Source: Fallopia convolvulus
Lineage: Eukaryota > Streptophyta > Magnoliopsida > Caryophyllales > Polygonaceae
Assembly: GCA_964016875.1 (NCBI GenBank)
Contig: OZ024726.1
Coordinates: 47,852,825 to 47,916,824, forward strand
Length of the DNA: 64,000 nt
Direction: 5' to 3'
Numbering within the stretch: the stretch's first letter is position 1; every line of letters starts with the position of its first letter. The notes under the pieces were generated by a model, which had not been told where the DNA came from, searched no databases, and saw nothing but the letters and a program-made list of their open reading frames with translations. Shown here one piece after another: positions 22,878 through 35,380 of this stretch. A program made the position numbers and the translations under genes.

Positions 22878-24775
22878 TGTGTCTAGGGTTAAATTACATT
22901 ATGAAAATATGAAGTTTAGTAACAGATAAAAGAATTTTGACTAAGTAAATGGCTTATGAAAATAGTTTGTGTATCTCTAATGTTCAAAAATTGATAACTT
23001 TTTTGCTGAAGTGTTAGATTGGAGTTTATAATATATTAAATCGAAACTCTCGATGAGGGAAATATATATACTAAAAAAAAGTTTTGGATTTTGGGGGGGG
23101 AGGGCACGGCCCCTTTCGACCCTCAAGTAGTTTTGCCTATGAACATCGTCTAGGTAAGCGATGGTTATTAGGATATGAGCTAGCTCGAATGTACAATGTA
23201 TTATTGAGCCATTTGGTTCAATAACTCACTCCTTCAAGAATAAGCCCAATCTAATAATACACACTCCTTCAAGAATAAGCTCAATCTAATAATACACACG
23301 TAAACATATTACATTACATGAATTCGAAAACAAAAACTTAAAAAATTACACATACAATAACTATTCTACATTTTTGTAAAAACGTAGGGTTAATACACTA
23401 CGCCACTACAAACCCAACTTTACACGTGCTCCATAAAATGTACATTGCTTGAGAAGAAAAAAAATTAAAAAACATGGTAAGGTCAACTTTGAACCCACCT
23501 GCGAAAAGACAAATCTGTCTCACACGTGTATCGTCAATGCGCCGACCAGGCAATATATTTTAACGGATTTGCAGCAACGGGTATATTTCACTTCGCCTTC
23601 AATTCCCTGACCCGATTCCCAAACGGGCCAAACCCTACCGACCAGCCAAAAGAAAGAGAAAACGTTACCAATTCGGAAAGTTAAGGACAAAATATCCAAT
23701 CTTAGAAGTTGCCATAAGCGAACGGAATTCGACATCTCTGATCGTCCTCCGAAGCTTTTCGCGTGTGGAGACGAAAAGGGAAGAGCTTTGCACCTTGGAA
23801 ACGCATCTATTTCGCCTTTTGATAGCGTATTGAATCAGAAAGTTGTTGGGGCGCTGTTTTATTTGTCTCTAATTGGAAGGATCTTTACCGCGTCTGATTT
23901 TTTTTAATCATCTGTGAGTTCTTCTTGTATTTGCCTTCTGATTTCTCTATTGTTTGATATGTGCTGGGTGATTAGGGTCGATCGTAGTTAGGGTTTCTGT
24001 GAGAAGGTACTTGTGGCCGTTTGATGAACTTGAATATCAGACATGATTTCTCTATTCTTTCCCAGCGTTATTATATATTCTGTGTATACTGATTTCTAGT
24101 TCTGCAGTTTCAAGATTTTGAGATGAAACTTCAATCATGATTTAATGATTAGTAATTGGGAAATGATGCTGAACGCAGTTTGGTAAATTGGTTTCTGTTA
24201 TAATGATGGATGCAGAGGAGGTTTCTTAGGGGGTTTGTGGAGATCACAGCATTTTTTGTATTGGAGTTGCTAATTGGGATATGACGCTGACCCCTGATGC
24301 CATTTTGTTTTTTTGGCACACCTTTGAATGGCATATATGCTTATTAGGGGACCAAGTCCTAAAGATATTATATGGAATGCATTTATCTCATCGTGCATCC
24401 TTTATGAGAATTTCCTTTAGAGGCCAACTCAAATATCATCATTCAAGGATTGGTCTACAAGTCCCATTCATCTTTCTCTTTTAAAATACTGAAATTTCTA
24501 AGCTCTCTTTACAAACTCGTATCACTGCTATGCAATATGCATTGACCTTTGTACTTTTGTTTCAGATTCTGAAGTATAAAATAATAAATTCCTAGCATCT
24601 TGTTGTTTTTATGGTGGCCTTGTAAATTTGTTTTTGTTGCAAGTCATGCCTATTCTTCTGGTTTCTTTTTTGAGCTGGTGGTGCTTATAGTATTATAGCT
24701 GTGCTGAAGACTTTGCTAATTCGGGATATTTGTTGCCTTTTTGAATGTCAGTATTCTGGAACATTGAAGAATTGG
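22878..24775. other. Intergenic and OTU-gene promoter/5' UTR
   Basis: 22,878-23,700 shows nothing beyond a short direct repeat (ACTCCTTCAAGAATAAGC at 23229 and 23266). 23,700-24,760 probably holds the first non-coding exon (a T-rich leader near 23,760-23,910) and a 5' UTR intron ending at the acceptor TTTGAATGTCAG just before 24751. The non-coding exon limits are guesses. Confidence 0.4.
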
Positions 24776-27700
24776 ATGACTACCATTGCAATGGATCCAG
24801 ATGTTGTTAAGTGGGGCCTTCATAATCTGTACGTTCATCCTGTTAGCACAGCTGGTCCCCGTAGCATAATTACTCGGTATGATGCAGACATGAGCTCTTG
24901 TGCTTTTGTCAATGAAGGGTACTGTGAAAAAGTTGACATGGAGAATGATGAGGTCATTGCTCGCGCACTTCAAGAAGAATTATCAAAAGTGGCATCTGCA
25001 GAAGCATCTGGTGTTTCAGACACACAAGAACAGAAACTCCAGGAAACTATCCTTTCGCAGGATTGGCACGGGTCTTCCCTGCAAAGAGCAAGTGTGTATT
25101 CTTTATTACAAATTTATTACTGTATCTCAATATTGTTACTCTTAAATATAATTTCCTCCCTCCTTCATTGTGCAGATTCTACAGATAGTCAGTTAGATGC
25201 AGGGGATAGAATTGGAACTTCTGGTCAGTCTCAAGCTATAGACATTAATATTGAAGATTTTGGAGAGCCGCCAGAGCTGACTCAGGAATGCATCCTGGAT
25301 GGTGAAGTCGGCAAGAGGCTGAATCAGATGGTTTCTGTTCCAGTAAGTGGTCCGTAGCCTTTGCACATGGAATTGGATTTGGTCTAAAAGCTGCTGAGGC
25401 AATGGATTTATTCTTCCTCATAAAAGAAGAAAACTCTGATGTAGCTGTCACTAGAGCCATAATCATGATTGATACTGCACTTTTCCCTTTCAACTGATGA
25501 GCCTTGCAATTTTTCCACATATTTAAGCTGAGTTGCATGATTTTATCCATAGAATAGCTCAATGCTTGAATTCCGTAGCAAGTGAGCAGTTAAACCAGCC
25601 CGAATCATATTATGCATTGCTTATACATAACTATTAAATAAAAACCAGCAAGTATTAGATGTAGGGATTCTGTAGTGGTGGTAAGGTTAATATTAGTTAG
25701 TTGTTCTAACGGGAAAAATATGATCTAATGTAGAGTATCTTTCCTTCTATCAGGTGTTAGCTAGATCACAACTTATCTCTTGATCAAAGATATATATGAA
25801 AATTAAATTTTGCAAATAGGCTGGCCGGTGAATATGCATGAGGCCTTTCTATTTTTGATAATTTGTGATGTGTGGATTTTGAAGATGCATGATAATATGC
25901 TAGGCTGCTGGCATTTGATAAATGGAATGTACAATTATGTGAATTATCATATTGAAACTGTCATTTACTGTTTACAGCATGTACCGAGGATAAACACTCA
26001 GATACCAACGGAGGATGATGCAGAGTCAGATCATCAGCGGCTGTTAGACAGGTTTAATTTAAAGCTTTTGTTTTCCATTTATTTAGTTTCTGCAGAATAT
26101 AAGTACCGGAACTTATAATATGGGAACAGACCTTTTCTTTATCAGTTGGATCCATGGGCTGGATATTCATTTTAGCAGAGGGCTAGAGGAGGAACTGAGT
26201 CATTTTTTAATACTGAGTCATTTTTTTAATTTTAGCTTTAATAGAATAGTGTAATAGGTGATAATATCTTAATTGTTCTCATTCTCATTTACAAGGAGTT
26301 TCTATATAAATGGATATAGGACACACATGCCACTTTGGACTTTTCTCTTTCCTTTTCTTTCTCATTGAGAAGTTCAATTTTCTACTTAACCCTTTCTTCC
26401 TCTTTTTTTTTTTTATATCAGATTAAAGGTATATGATTTGGTGGAGTTGAAGATGAAAGGGGATGGCAATTGTCAGGTCGGTTTGCTTTGTGTGTTTATG
26501 GGTATATTTTCTCTTTTTTAGTTTCGGGTGAATGGGTTGGTTACTTGGTTGGATATAACGTACAACTCTATAAAATATGTTCTATATAAGAAACTACAGT
26601 AATTTCACACCCGTGTCCTAATTATGATTCCTATTTCCTGCACACTTGCGCAGTTTCGAGCTTTATCAGATCAACTATATAGATCTACAGACTACCACAG
26701 TTATGTCAGGAAAGAAATTGTTGAACAGGTTAGATTGAGACTAAAATACTTACTTTGTTACCAACTTTAATGTTACAAAATGCGGAGCTCTCTCTGACTT
26801 TTCATAATTGTAATCTCTTCACCAGCTCAAGTCTTACCCAGAACTATACAATGGGTATGTTCCTATGCCTTATCCGGAGTACTTGAAGAGGATGAGCAAG
26901 TAAGAAACAACTTAATATTATTATCTCCTTAGACTTATTGCTTTCCCATAATACTTTAGGCTTCTACTAATCAGGCTAATTGATATCAGGAATGGTGAAT
27001 GGGGCGATCATGTTGCGTTGCAGGCTGCTGCAGACACGGTAATAGCAATGCATCACTTTGTTTACTTGTGCCTTTTTTCCCCATGATGTAGCTTCGATCA
27101 ATGTATATTACAAAAGAATTAATCGTCAATTTTACGGGTAAAAAAAAAGAAATTAAGAGAGCCGTGATACAGCAGTTCATGTCTTCCTGTGATATCATAG
27201 ATTGTATGCTTGTCAAATTTTTGAGGAATTAGGACCCTCTGTCTTTTCAACTCAGAAGTTTTTAGAAAATGGGTATTTTATATTTCCGATGTTTTTGTAG
27301 TTTGACCTTTTTCTGATTATACAGAAAAATACAATCTGCAAATATACTAATCATTCTTGTATCGAAATTCTCATTCTTGCATGTGTTTTTAGCTCCTTGA
27401 CTTTAGTGAATAATTATTTTCTTTGTTTTTGGATGTATTATTTTGATGCTTGTTGTTCATTAAACTGCAGTATGGCGTGAAAATATTTGTGCTGACATCA
27501 TTCAAGGATACATGTTACATCGAAATTCTTCCTCGGATTGAAAAATCAAGCAGAGGTACAAATTACCTAGAAAACATCTTCTATAATAATTTAGTTTTGA
27601 ATTTAAATATGATGTATAATTAGTGTCCCAATCAGTTTTCTCAAGTACTTCGTTTTGGCTGTAATAAAGTGAGAACTTGGCTTTTAGTAGGATGTCATTA

Positions 27701-28444
27701 TGTAAAAAGTGGATTAATCATCTTGTGAAAGGAGGCATTTTTTCAGTCTACTGAGAAGCACATCTTGGATAGTCTTGATTCTTACATTGATGATCCTTTT
27801 TCTTCTGAAGAGCTTTCCCCTTTTTAATTACGAAATGCTGAACTTCTATCTGTATCAAGACAAATCAGACGAATAACTCAGGAAAGCTGGATTTTACATA
27901 CCTCAATTCTCACTAATTAGCATTTCTCTGGGTGTTAAATTAGTCTATCTGCTATGTGAAAGTAAATGCATCTTTTCCTTATAGTAAAAAACTGAAATTT
28001 ATGTTTCTGATGCCCTTCCAATTTTGCAGTGATCTGTTTGAGCTTTTGGGCCGAGGTACACTATAACTCAATATACCCGGAAGGAGGTAATACCTAAGGT
28101 TTCCTTATCAATAATATATTTTGTTGAGAATATCTAGCATAAATAGTGTTTTGGTCAAGCAGAGTATATGAATGGACACTTAAATGAACCAGTCTGTAGT
28201 GACAATTAGTATTTGCTTGTTTTATGATGAATCAGATCTTTGTTTTCCACTTTCACTTCTGATGTATAAATTTTTGCTATTCTGCCATGATTTTTTTTTG
28301 TAAGAAAAAATTGATAAATGCAAAGAAGGAGAATCTGCTCTTCCAACAGCCAGAAAAAGACCAGCTAGTAGCCCTCCAAAACGTGGTTGTGGCTTGTGGT
28401 TTGCTCCCTGTCTGAACTTTCTTAAGAAAGTCTTCGAGTGGTAG
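24776..28444 (+). CDS. OTU-domain deubiquitinase (plant OTU9/OTU10-like), complete, 11 coding exons
   Basis: Exons: 24776-25091, 25176-25342, 25978-26051, 26422-26476, 26654-26728, 26826-26899, 26990-27038, 27471-27555, 28030-28086, 28305-28444, all GT-AG, with a non-coding first exon upstream. That is ten coding exons plus the leader. Product 363 aa. A conserved N-terminal part (DPDVVKWGLH, ARALQEELS, GRLNQMVSVP-like block) is followed by the OTU domain: KGDGNCQ with catalytic Cys203, FRALSDQLYR, YVPMPYPEYLKRM, GEWGDHVALQAAAD, and FWAEVHYNSIYPEG with catalytic His309. OTU enzymes cleave ubiquitin chains in cytosol or nucleus. The last exon encodes an unusual basic Pro/Cys tail (TARKRPASSPPKRGCG) and rests on an A-rich acceptor at 28303-28304. 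If that intron is retained, translation stops four codons after the GT, shortening the protein by about 45 residues. The start is the first ATG after the acceptor, followed by a second ATG five codons on. Confidence 0.92.
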
Positions 28445-29484
28445 CTTTCTCTAAATTTCTCACTAGATATTTAGCCAACAAAACTAGTACACTTTGCAGT
28501 TTCTATGCCGCGATCTCTTTTGGATTTGTGTTAGTGCAGTCTTTATATTTCCATGTTCCATGATGTTTGCTATTGTGTTTTGACATTTCCAGAGTTCCCT
28601 GTGGCAAACATGAGGAAAAAGAAGTGGCGTTCTTTATTTGGATTTTAAGCCATCTATGAACATCAGATATCAGTGGCCTTTCCCTGGAGATTTCTGGCTT
28701 CTGCAGATAGGAGTTGAACTTTGAAGATGCCTCGTACAGTTGCTTTACCTGCATTATACTTGTACATATATAAATTGATTATTGCGATTCCTGATCTTAA
28801 TAAATCATGACATGGGATGCCTGTCTTATTCTTTCCACAGTTTCATTGGCTACATTAACTATACATGGCCCAATTCTACTCTTTGAAGCCAACTTGTCTG
28901 TTGGGGCAATTTTGAGAAATGATCATGTAAAGCTATATTTAGTTGCTTTTCTTATGGTTCTTTCATTGTTTTCACCCTATTTTTTGTTAGCACAGTAGTA
29001 AATTGTAATATGTGGAATTTCAAATGGAATCACAAGAGTAATGCTAATGTACTTTTTTGGTCGTATTGTAAGGTGCAAATCAACATTAGTTTAATAAAGA
29101 GGATATGTGTACGGATATTTGGTATCAAGATGAACCGTTTAGGCTGTTTGGTTGCAACCTATGGAAACACATCTAAATCCACTTTGAAATTATGACATTA
29201 GAGGTTTTTCTAGAAGAGGGTGGAAGATAATAATGTCACCATTTTAAAATCCGCACTTATATTAGAGATATGAACACAAGCTCATTGTTGGACGGAATTG
29301 GAATACAACAAGGCTAAATGAAAAATCTCGGTCAATGTATTATGACACGGAAATAGACTAATTCAAAACAGAAGTTATGGGATTCGTAACGTTTCATAGT
29401 AACGTGTTAAAAACACCCTAAAAATGTGTTAAAAAACCCCATCTTTAATAAGTTACTAATTTTTACAACACAAGGTAGATTACA
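28445..29484. other. OTU-gene 3' UTR and unremarkable intergenic DNA
   Basis: AT-rich. Likely polyadenylation lies somewhere in 28,700-28,820. No repeat or gene was recognised in 28,820-29,480. Confidence 0.4.
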
Positions 29485-29487
29485 ATA

Positions 29488-29757
29488 CTACTTCCTCCGT
29501 TGCAAAATATTTGTCATTTTAGATAATTTCACACTTTTTAAGAAAAGTGGTAAATAGACATATATAACCCTATTTATTATTCTATTTTATTTTATTTTCC
29601 AATACTAATATTAACAAATCTTCCTTCATTAATTAAAAAGTACCAATAAATACAAGAGTATAATTGTAAAGTAGATGACATAAAGACTTAAATGACAAAC
29701 ATTGTGTAACAAAAAAATAAGGGTAGAATGACAAACATTTTGTAACGGAGGGAGTAG
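29488..29757. mobile_element. Stowaway-type MITE (Tc1/mariner), 270 bp
   Basis: The left end CTACTTCCTCCGTTGCAAAA and the inverted right end CTACTCCCTCCGTTACAAAA differ at two bases, and similarity continues through TTTGTCATT. Both ends are bordered by TA. CTCCCTCCGT ends with a TA target site are the hallmark of plant Stowaway elements. The interior is AT-rich and non-coding. Confidence 0.85.
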
Positions 29758-29931
29758 TATTTACTAAGCCTTTGTTTGGATTGCACATTTAATGTATTAA
29801 ATTGCATTAAATTATGCATATTTTTTTAGGTAAGAATTAAGAGACACTTCTCTCAAGGAGGCCGACCTAGCACATCATGATTGATAAGAACTAACAGTTC
29901 TGGATGATTCTTGATAACGTCAGCATGGAGG

Positions 29932-30936
29932 TGATAGCTTGCATATATATAGTGTTTAGGAAGTATATTTAAGTTTATTTTGCATGGTTTTAGCTAATTT
30001 TAGTTGAGTTTCTTTAGGTTAGTAGTTTAGCTAGGAGAGTCAGGATATGCACTCGTTTTGTGATGATTTGCAAATTAGATTATGAATGAGTGTGGATGGG
30101 ACGAGAACCAACGGATTTTGATGGGGAGTTGATGATTAATGTGGAGCAAGGAGGTGGATCAAGAAGAAGTAAGAGTAATGAAGACAAGGATTTAAAGTTT
30201 AGGAGGTGCGCGGTTTGGGCAAGGACTTGCTAGGCCGAGCACGAACCCGTGCTATTGATTCAGAAGGGAAAGCGTGGGCGAATGTACGGAACTAAATCGC
30301 GCTCTGGCGCGTGTTGCGGAAAGACCTCTGTTGACGTGGATATTTCGAGATATTATTATTTTATGTATTTTTGGATGTTTTTCCTTCGGGATTAAGCTTT
30401 TGAGATATTAGGTTTAGTTAGTTGCTATCTTTTAGGATTATCACATTATTGCAATTTGGAATTAAAGTTTGTTTAGAGAGTTTTCCCAAGGGAGACTTAA
30501 ACCCTAATTATAAGATTTTCTAATTCAATTATGAGTTGCTAATTTTTCTTGTGTTTATTTAGTTAATTGAAGTTGTGGATTGCATAATATATGAGGTTCA
30601 ATTGATTCTCAACAAACTAGAGTAGATTTTATCCCCTTGCTTAATTGAATTATAATTTGTCTAGGGTTTTATTAGATTGATCACCTAATGAAGTTTCTTG
30701 ATTAATTTACAACTAAACTAATTATGAACCGGTCAGAATTAATTGGTTGAAGTAGAATCTATACCCGATTAGGACCCATTGGCCTGATTAAGTATAGAAG
30801 GGGATAAATTCACAAGTCACTTAAATGTTTGGTTGCTCTAAGTTCTTGTTTCTATCGATACTTGAGTCTTTATATTGTTGTCTAATTGAATATAGAAGGT
30901 CTTCTAGGTTATTAGATGATTATGGTTGTTAAAGAT
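29932..30936 (+). mobile_element. LTR fragment related to the solo LTRs at 44.6 and 52.7 kb (family B), opposite orientation
   Basis: Starts TGATAGCTTGCAT and continues AGTTTATTTTGCATGGTTTTAGCT, the reverse complement of the right ends of the two family-B solo LTRs. The match continues with gaps (ATTAGATTGATCACCTAAT, AACCGGTC region) and stops near 30936 before the other LTR end. Integrase coding follows directly, so this is probably the truncated 5' LTR of a heavily deleted gypsy element. Confidence 0.65.
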
Positions 30937-31900
30937 GTCCACCAATTCATCTCCTCATGTTATTCGTGTCAAAGGACTAGAAATATTTCAAGGAGGAATG
31001 AAATGCCTCTCAACAATATCCAAGAGGCGGAGATCTTTGATATTTGGGGGGTAGACTTCATAGGCCTTTTCACCTTCATGCAACAATAAGTACATCCTTG
31101 TAGCGGTGGATTATGTGTCCAAATGGGTAGAAGTAGTTGCATTACCAACCAATGAATCAAGAGCAGTGTCCAAGTTCTTCAACAAAGTGATTTTTCCAAG
31201 GTTTGGCACTCCTAGAGTTGGTAAAAGCGATGATGGATCCCATTTTATTGAGAAGAAGTTTGAAGCTTTATTCAAGAAATATGGGGCCATTCATAAGATT
31301 ATAACCCCGTATCATCCTCAAATTAGTGGCCAAGTGGAAGTTTCTAACAATGAGATTAAAAACATCTTGGAGAAAATTGTATCCCGATCTCAAAAGGATT
31401 GGTCAATGAAACTTGATGGTGCTCTTTGGGCCTAAAGAACTACTTACAAGACTCCCATCAATACTACCCCTTTTCTATTAGTCTATGGAAAGTTTTGTTA
31501 TTTACATGTGGAGATGGAAAATAAAGCATATTGGGCAATCAAGTTGTTCAATTATGACATGAAAGAGGTAGGTGAAAAGCGGATGTTACAACTTCAAGAG
31601 TTGGAGGAGTTTAGATTGGATTCCTATGAGAATGCTAGGATCTACAAAGAGAGAACCAAGAGATGGCATGAGGCCTATCTAGGTGGAGTGGACCATTTCA
31701 AGTAAAACAAGTTTACCCACATGGAGCCATGGATGTTTAGAGTGAAGAAACGAGACAGTTTAAGGTCAACGGATAACGTTTGAAGACATACAAATCCATT
31801 GATCTTCTCGATCCGATTGCTTGAAAGAAGACGGATGGTCAAGCTAATGACCTTAAACAAGCGCTTCTTGGGAGGCAAACCAAGCTTTTTCGTTTTGTTT
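30937..31900 (+). pseudogene. Gypsy integrase remnant
   Basis: Plus-strand coding shows NISRRNEMP, then DYVSKWVE, the catalytic-core stretch YHPQISGQVEVSNNEIK, and TTPFLLVYGK then LQELEEFRLD, all in the same order as in the integrase of the Athila element at 38.6-39.6 kb. A stop (TAA at 31433) and frameshifts break it; everything upstream of integrase is deleted. The AT-rich end after LLGRQTKLF marks the pol end. Confidence 0.82.
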
Positions 31901-32630
31901 TTATGCTTTACATTTTTTGTGTTTTTTAGTGTCGCATGTAATTGAGGAGAACCCGACCGAGTTCATAGTCGAGTAGTTACCCTAGTTACCACAATTGGGT
32001 GTTACTCGGTCGAGTAACTGACTGGGTATTAACTCGTGTAATGCTTACACCTTGACACGCCTTTTTACGAGTACTCGATCGGGTAATAACACCAATAGTC
32101 ATCTGAGTAACGTATTTTCCCCTTTTCTCCTTCTTTTCTTCCCCCCTTTACCCCACTTTCTTCTCCCTTCTACCCGATCGAGAAGGCCTCCCCAACCCCA
32201 CATCACTCCAGCATATGTTCTCCCCTTCCCTCGTGAGACCTACTGTCGGTGACTCACCTCTGACGCACCAACCTGCTGCCCTGCTGATACTGGTGACACC
32301 ACCCCCACCAATATTGTTTTATCTTGAGATATAATATTTTCCCCTTTGTATAATTTTGTAACCAAGATTTTTAATTACATGTTTAATTTGCCCAAGAATC
32401 TTGTTGATTTTGTGAGAAAGTGATGAGATTTGTTCTTGGTTGAAGTTTCTATGATGCAAATTTGATGTTTCTTGAGCAAAGTTTGAAACCTTAGATATAG
32501 ATTGCTTGAATTAAGTTTGGGAGAAATTAGTTGCTTGAATTTGAGGTTAATTAATTTGCAAACTCATGTTATGAAAATGTATTGATGACCTTTTCTTGAA
32601 GTTGACAAATTTGCATCATGAAACGATCCT
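31901..32630. other. Non-coding 3' region of the gypsy remnant
   Basis: Contains CpG palindromes of the ACTCGGTCGAGT / ACTCGATCGGGT / CCCGATCGAG type at about 32004, 32073 and 32173. Their place just downstream of integrase resembles that of the CCGCGATCGCGG motifs in the Athila element. A pyrimidine-rich stretch lies at 32115-32170. No end or LTR could be defined. Confidence 0.4.
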
Positions 32631-32840
32631 AAATTGTTGGAGAGATACCAAAATGTCTGAAATTGACATTTCAACTTCCTATGGGCATCTACCATGTCCA
32701 TTAATGACATTTATCAAAGTTAGATTATCTCCTTCTATTTCCATACTTGTGACTCCTAGTCTCTTAGCTTCTTTAATTCCATCCCGAAGCGCTAGAGTTT
32801 CTGATCGTAAAGGGAATATTATTCCCTTTACGAGCTATCA
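32631..32840 (-). mobile_element. RNase H-like fragment (RVT_3 type) of a LINE or related element
   Basis: Minus-strand translation gives GIIFPLRSETLALRDG, EAKRLGVTSMEIEGDN and LTLINVING, the E..AL..G...A...G.....E.D pattern of the RNase H-like domain at the end of plant LINE polyproteins. One in-frame stop follows. It abuts the Athila 5' LTR, so it is probably the left flank into which that element, or a recombinant of it, landed. Confidence 0.7.
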
Positions 32841-32856
32841 CATTAAGATTTAGGTC

Positions 32857-34092
32857 TGTATAGCATAACTAGGACTAGATAATACATTTTATATATAGAT
32901 TTAGGTCTTTTTAGTGCTTGTAATGACAAATGAAGAAAAGACCGAAGACTTGAAGAAATTGGAAGATTTGAAGACAAAGTTTGAAGAATCAAGTGAAGGC
33001 CGCAGATTAGAGCAGTCCGCGGTGGAGCCAAGTATCAGATCCACGATCGCGGTGGCACAAGGCCGCGACCACGGTCAACGTTGACTCGGATAGGAGTTTC
33101 TACATATCTGCGACCGCAGAGGATGTTCACCGCGCTCGTGGAGGATGTTCACCGCGCCCGCGGAGGTCCACGTCAGCAATTATCCGAGGCGGCGATTGCT
33201 CTATCTATCTATCTTTATTATAATTATTTCCGGTTATTTTATTTTCGTATGGATAGTTCGAGACTACTTAACCTAGTTTTTCACCCTTGTTTTGACATCT
33301 CTTTTTCAGACCTAGTTTTCATTATTCAGACTTTTGTATTTTCTCTCTTATGGAGAACTAAACTCCTAAAGTTCTATTCAAGTTGAAGCTTTCAAATTCA
33401 AGTTTATTGTGAGATTCTACAATTCAGGTTTATTTCTACATGTTGTTTCAATTCTCTTATGCTTAATTAATATTGATTGCATTGATTTCTACTTGATTGA
33501 TCACCCTGTCGGAATTGATACTCTCTATTGCTAGATCTAGGTTTTCTCGTAGTAAAACCTAATCATTGTAGCAACTCAATGTTTTAGGACTCGTTGGACT
33601 AAAACCATTGAGAAAGAGATTTGATTGCATGCTTATTGTTTGACTCGTTGGAACTCAATTTGCATGTATCCTGCATATCCTTGTTCTCATTGCTAATATC
33701 CCTGTGATTTATGATCATTTTATGAATTGTTTGGATATTAAGTTAGCATGTCTCGTCGCCATGTATTATATATGATCAGGATAGGAATAAACAAAGGAAA
33801 TAACTTGTTTGAATCAATGATCAATAACTTGATGAAGAAAGTGGATGCTTGAATAGGATTGTTTTCCTTAATTGATAAAAATCCAACTTTTTCTTTGTTT
33901 GGTTGCGTGCTTTGTTTGTTTCAATTCCTTAGTTTTGAATATTAATAAAAATCCCCCCTTTTGTTACTTTTGAGTTGATAATAAAACTTAGGATACAAGT
34001 GTCTCTTGGGTTCGACCCCGACTTACCAGCTATACTAGTTGTGTAACTAGGGATTTATATTTTGATTTGGCACGACGACTTTCAGCCAGTCA
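32857..34092 (+). repeat. Athila 5' LTR
   Basis: Starts at TGTATAGCATAAC, about 20 bp shorter than the 3' LTR start, and ends CAGCCAGTCA. It shares nearly all of its length with 42446-43646. It has an extra 47 bp near 33088-33134 carrying two more 22-bp CpG units than the 3' LTR. Near the end is GGGTTCGACCCCGACTTACC, a hairpin-forming U5 motif also seen at 43565 and 55550. Confidence 0.88.
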
Positions 34093-34097
34093 AATTT

Positions 34098-34115
34098 TGG
34101 CGCCGTTGCCGGGGA
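34098..34115 (+). other. Primer binding site, tRNA-Asp type
   Basis: TGGCGCCGTTGCCGGGGA begins 6 bp after the LTR end. It is complementary to the 3' end of plant tRNA-Asp (including CCA), the usual primer of Athila/Tat elements. Confidence 0.88.
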
Positions 34116-34171
34116 CACTTTGTTTTATTCTAAGTTTTTATTGGTACCAACTCTAGTGTGGACCTTAGTTT

Positions 34172-35380
34172 ATGGTCCACACCCGTGCTACTGATTCTTC
34201 TATTTTGCCTTTTGATTTAGAGATTGAAAGGACCCTTTCCAGGTTGAGACGTGAAGCTCGGGAACTACTCCATGAATTACCTTTGGACTTGAATTCTACT
34301 GAAGCTGAGACAATGGGAGATCAGACTTTGAGGCAACTGACTGCCCCAAACTTTCAACAACAGCCCCTGGATGTTCAGTTCCCTGCGCTGAATGACGTTG
34401 TCAAGTTTGAGTTGAAGTCTGGGTTGATCCATCTTTTGCCTCAATTCCATGGACTGGGTGGAGAAGATCCAAACAAGCATCTTGCTGAATTTGATCAAGT
34501 CTGCTCAAGTATGAAACCCGCTGATGTAACTGAAGACCAGATCAAGCTGAGGGCGTTTCCTTTCTCTCTAAAGGATTCAACCAATGAGTGGTTCTACTAT
34601 CTTTCTCCAGGATCCATTAATACATGGACTAAGATGAAAGCAGCATTCTTGGAGAAGTACTTTCTAGCCACCAAGCAGAACATTCTGAAGAAGAGCCTAA
34701 GCAATATTGAACAATAGGTTGGAGAGAGCCTATATGATTATCATGAGCGTTTCAAGAGACTGTGTGCTAGTTGTCCATATCATGGGTACTCTGATCAAGA
34801 CCTGGTACTGTATTTCTTTGGTGGATTATTGGACGATGAGCGCATAATGGTGAATGCAGCTTGTGGTGGAAGCCTGTTGAACAAGACACCAGCAGACACA
34901 ACTCCAGGAACCCCTCAACGACTGAAGGCATGTGAAATTTGTGATGAGACACTTCACCCTACTGATGCTTGCCCACAACTCCAGGAACCTCAGGCTGAGG
35001 TTAATGCTGTAGGAGGCTATGGACCTCCTAGACCTCGTTTTGATCCTTATTCTAATACGTACAACCCAGGCTGGGCACATCATCCAAATATGAGATATGG
35101 GAACCAGAATCAACCTCAATATAATCAGCAAGGAGGAAATCAAAAAAATAGGCAATCTTATGTTCCTAGACCTCCAATTCAAAGACAAAACAACTCATTC
35201 AATGCTGAAGAGATGTTTGCAAGGCTAGCTAACACAGTAGACCAGTTGGGACTGAACACTCAAGCTAGTATCAAAAATATAGAGACTCAGATCAGTCAAT
35301 TGGCTATTGCAGTAAGCAAATTAGAGGCAAGAGATTCTGAAAATTGCCAGCACAGCCCATCAATCCAAGGGAGAATGTGA
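34172..35380 (+). pseudogene. Athila gag, broken
   Basis: Begins MVHTRATDSS, a typical Athila gag start, and continues with the retrotransposon gag domain (NKHLAEFDQVC, FPFSLKDSTNEWFYYLSPGS, then YDYHERFKRLC). A CxxC..H..C knuckle (CEICDETLHPTDAC) and a Gln/Asn/Pro-rich basic stretch follow. Breaks: an in-frame TAG at 34715-34717 and a one-base frameshift near 35339, after which the frame resumes at QPINPRE. Gag would form the particle that packages the element RNA; this copy cannot make it intact. Confidence 0.85.

Noticed and set aside
34010..34030. tRNA gene or tRNA-derived SINE from the GGGTTCGACCCC box
   Set aside because: No A box, no cloverleaf and a position inside an LTR; it is the U5 box of the element.
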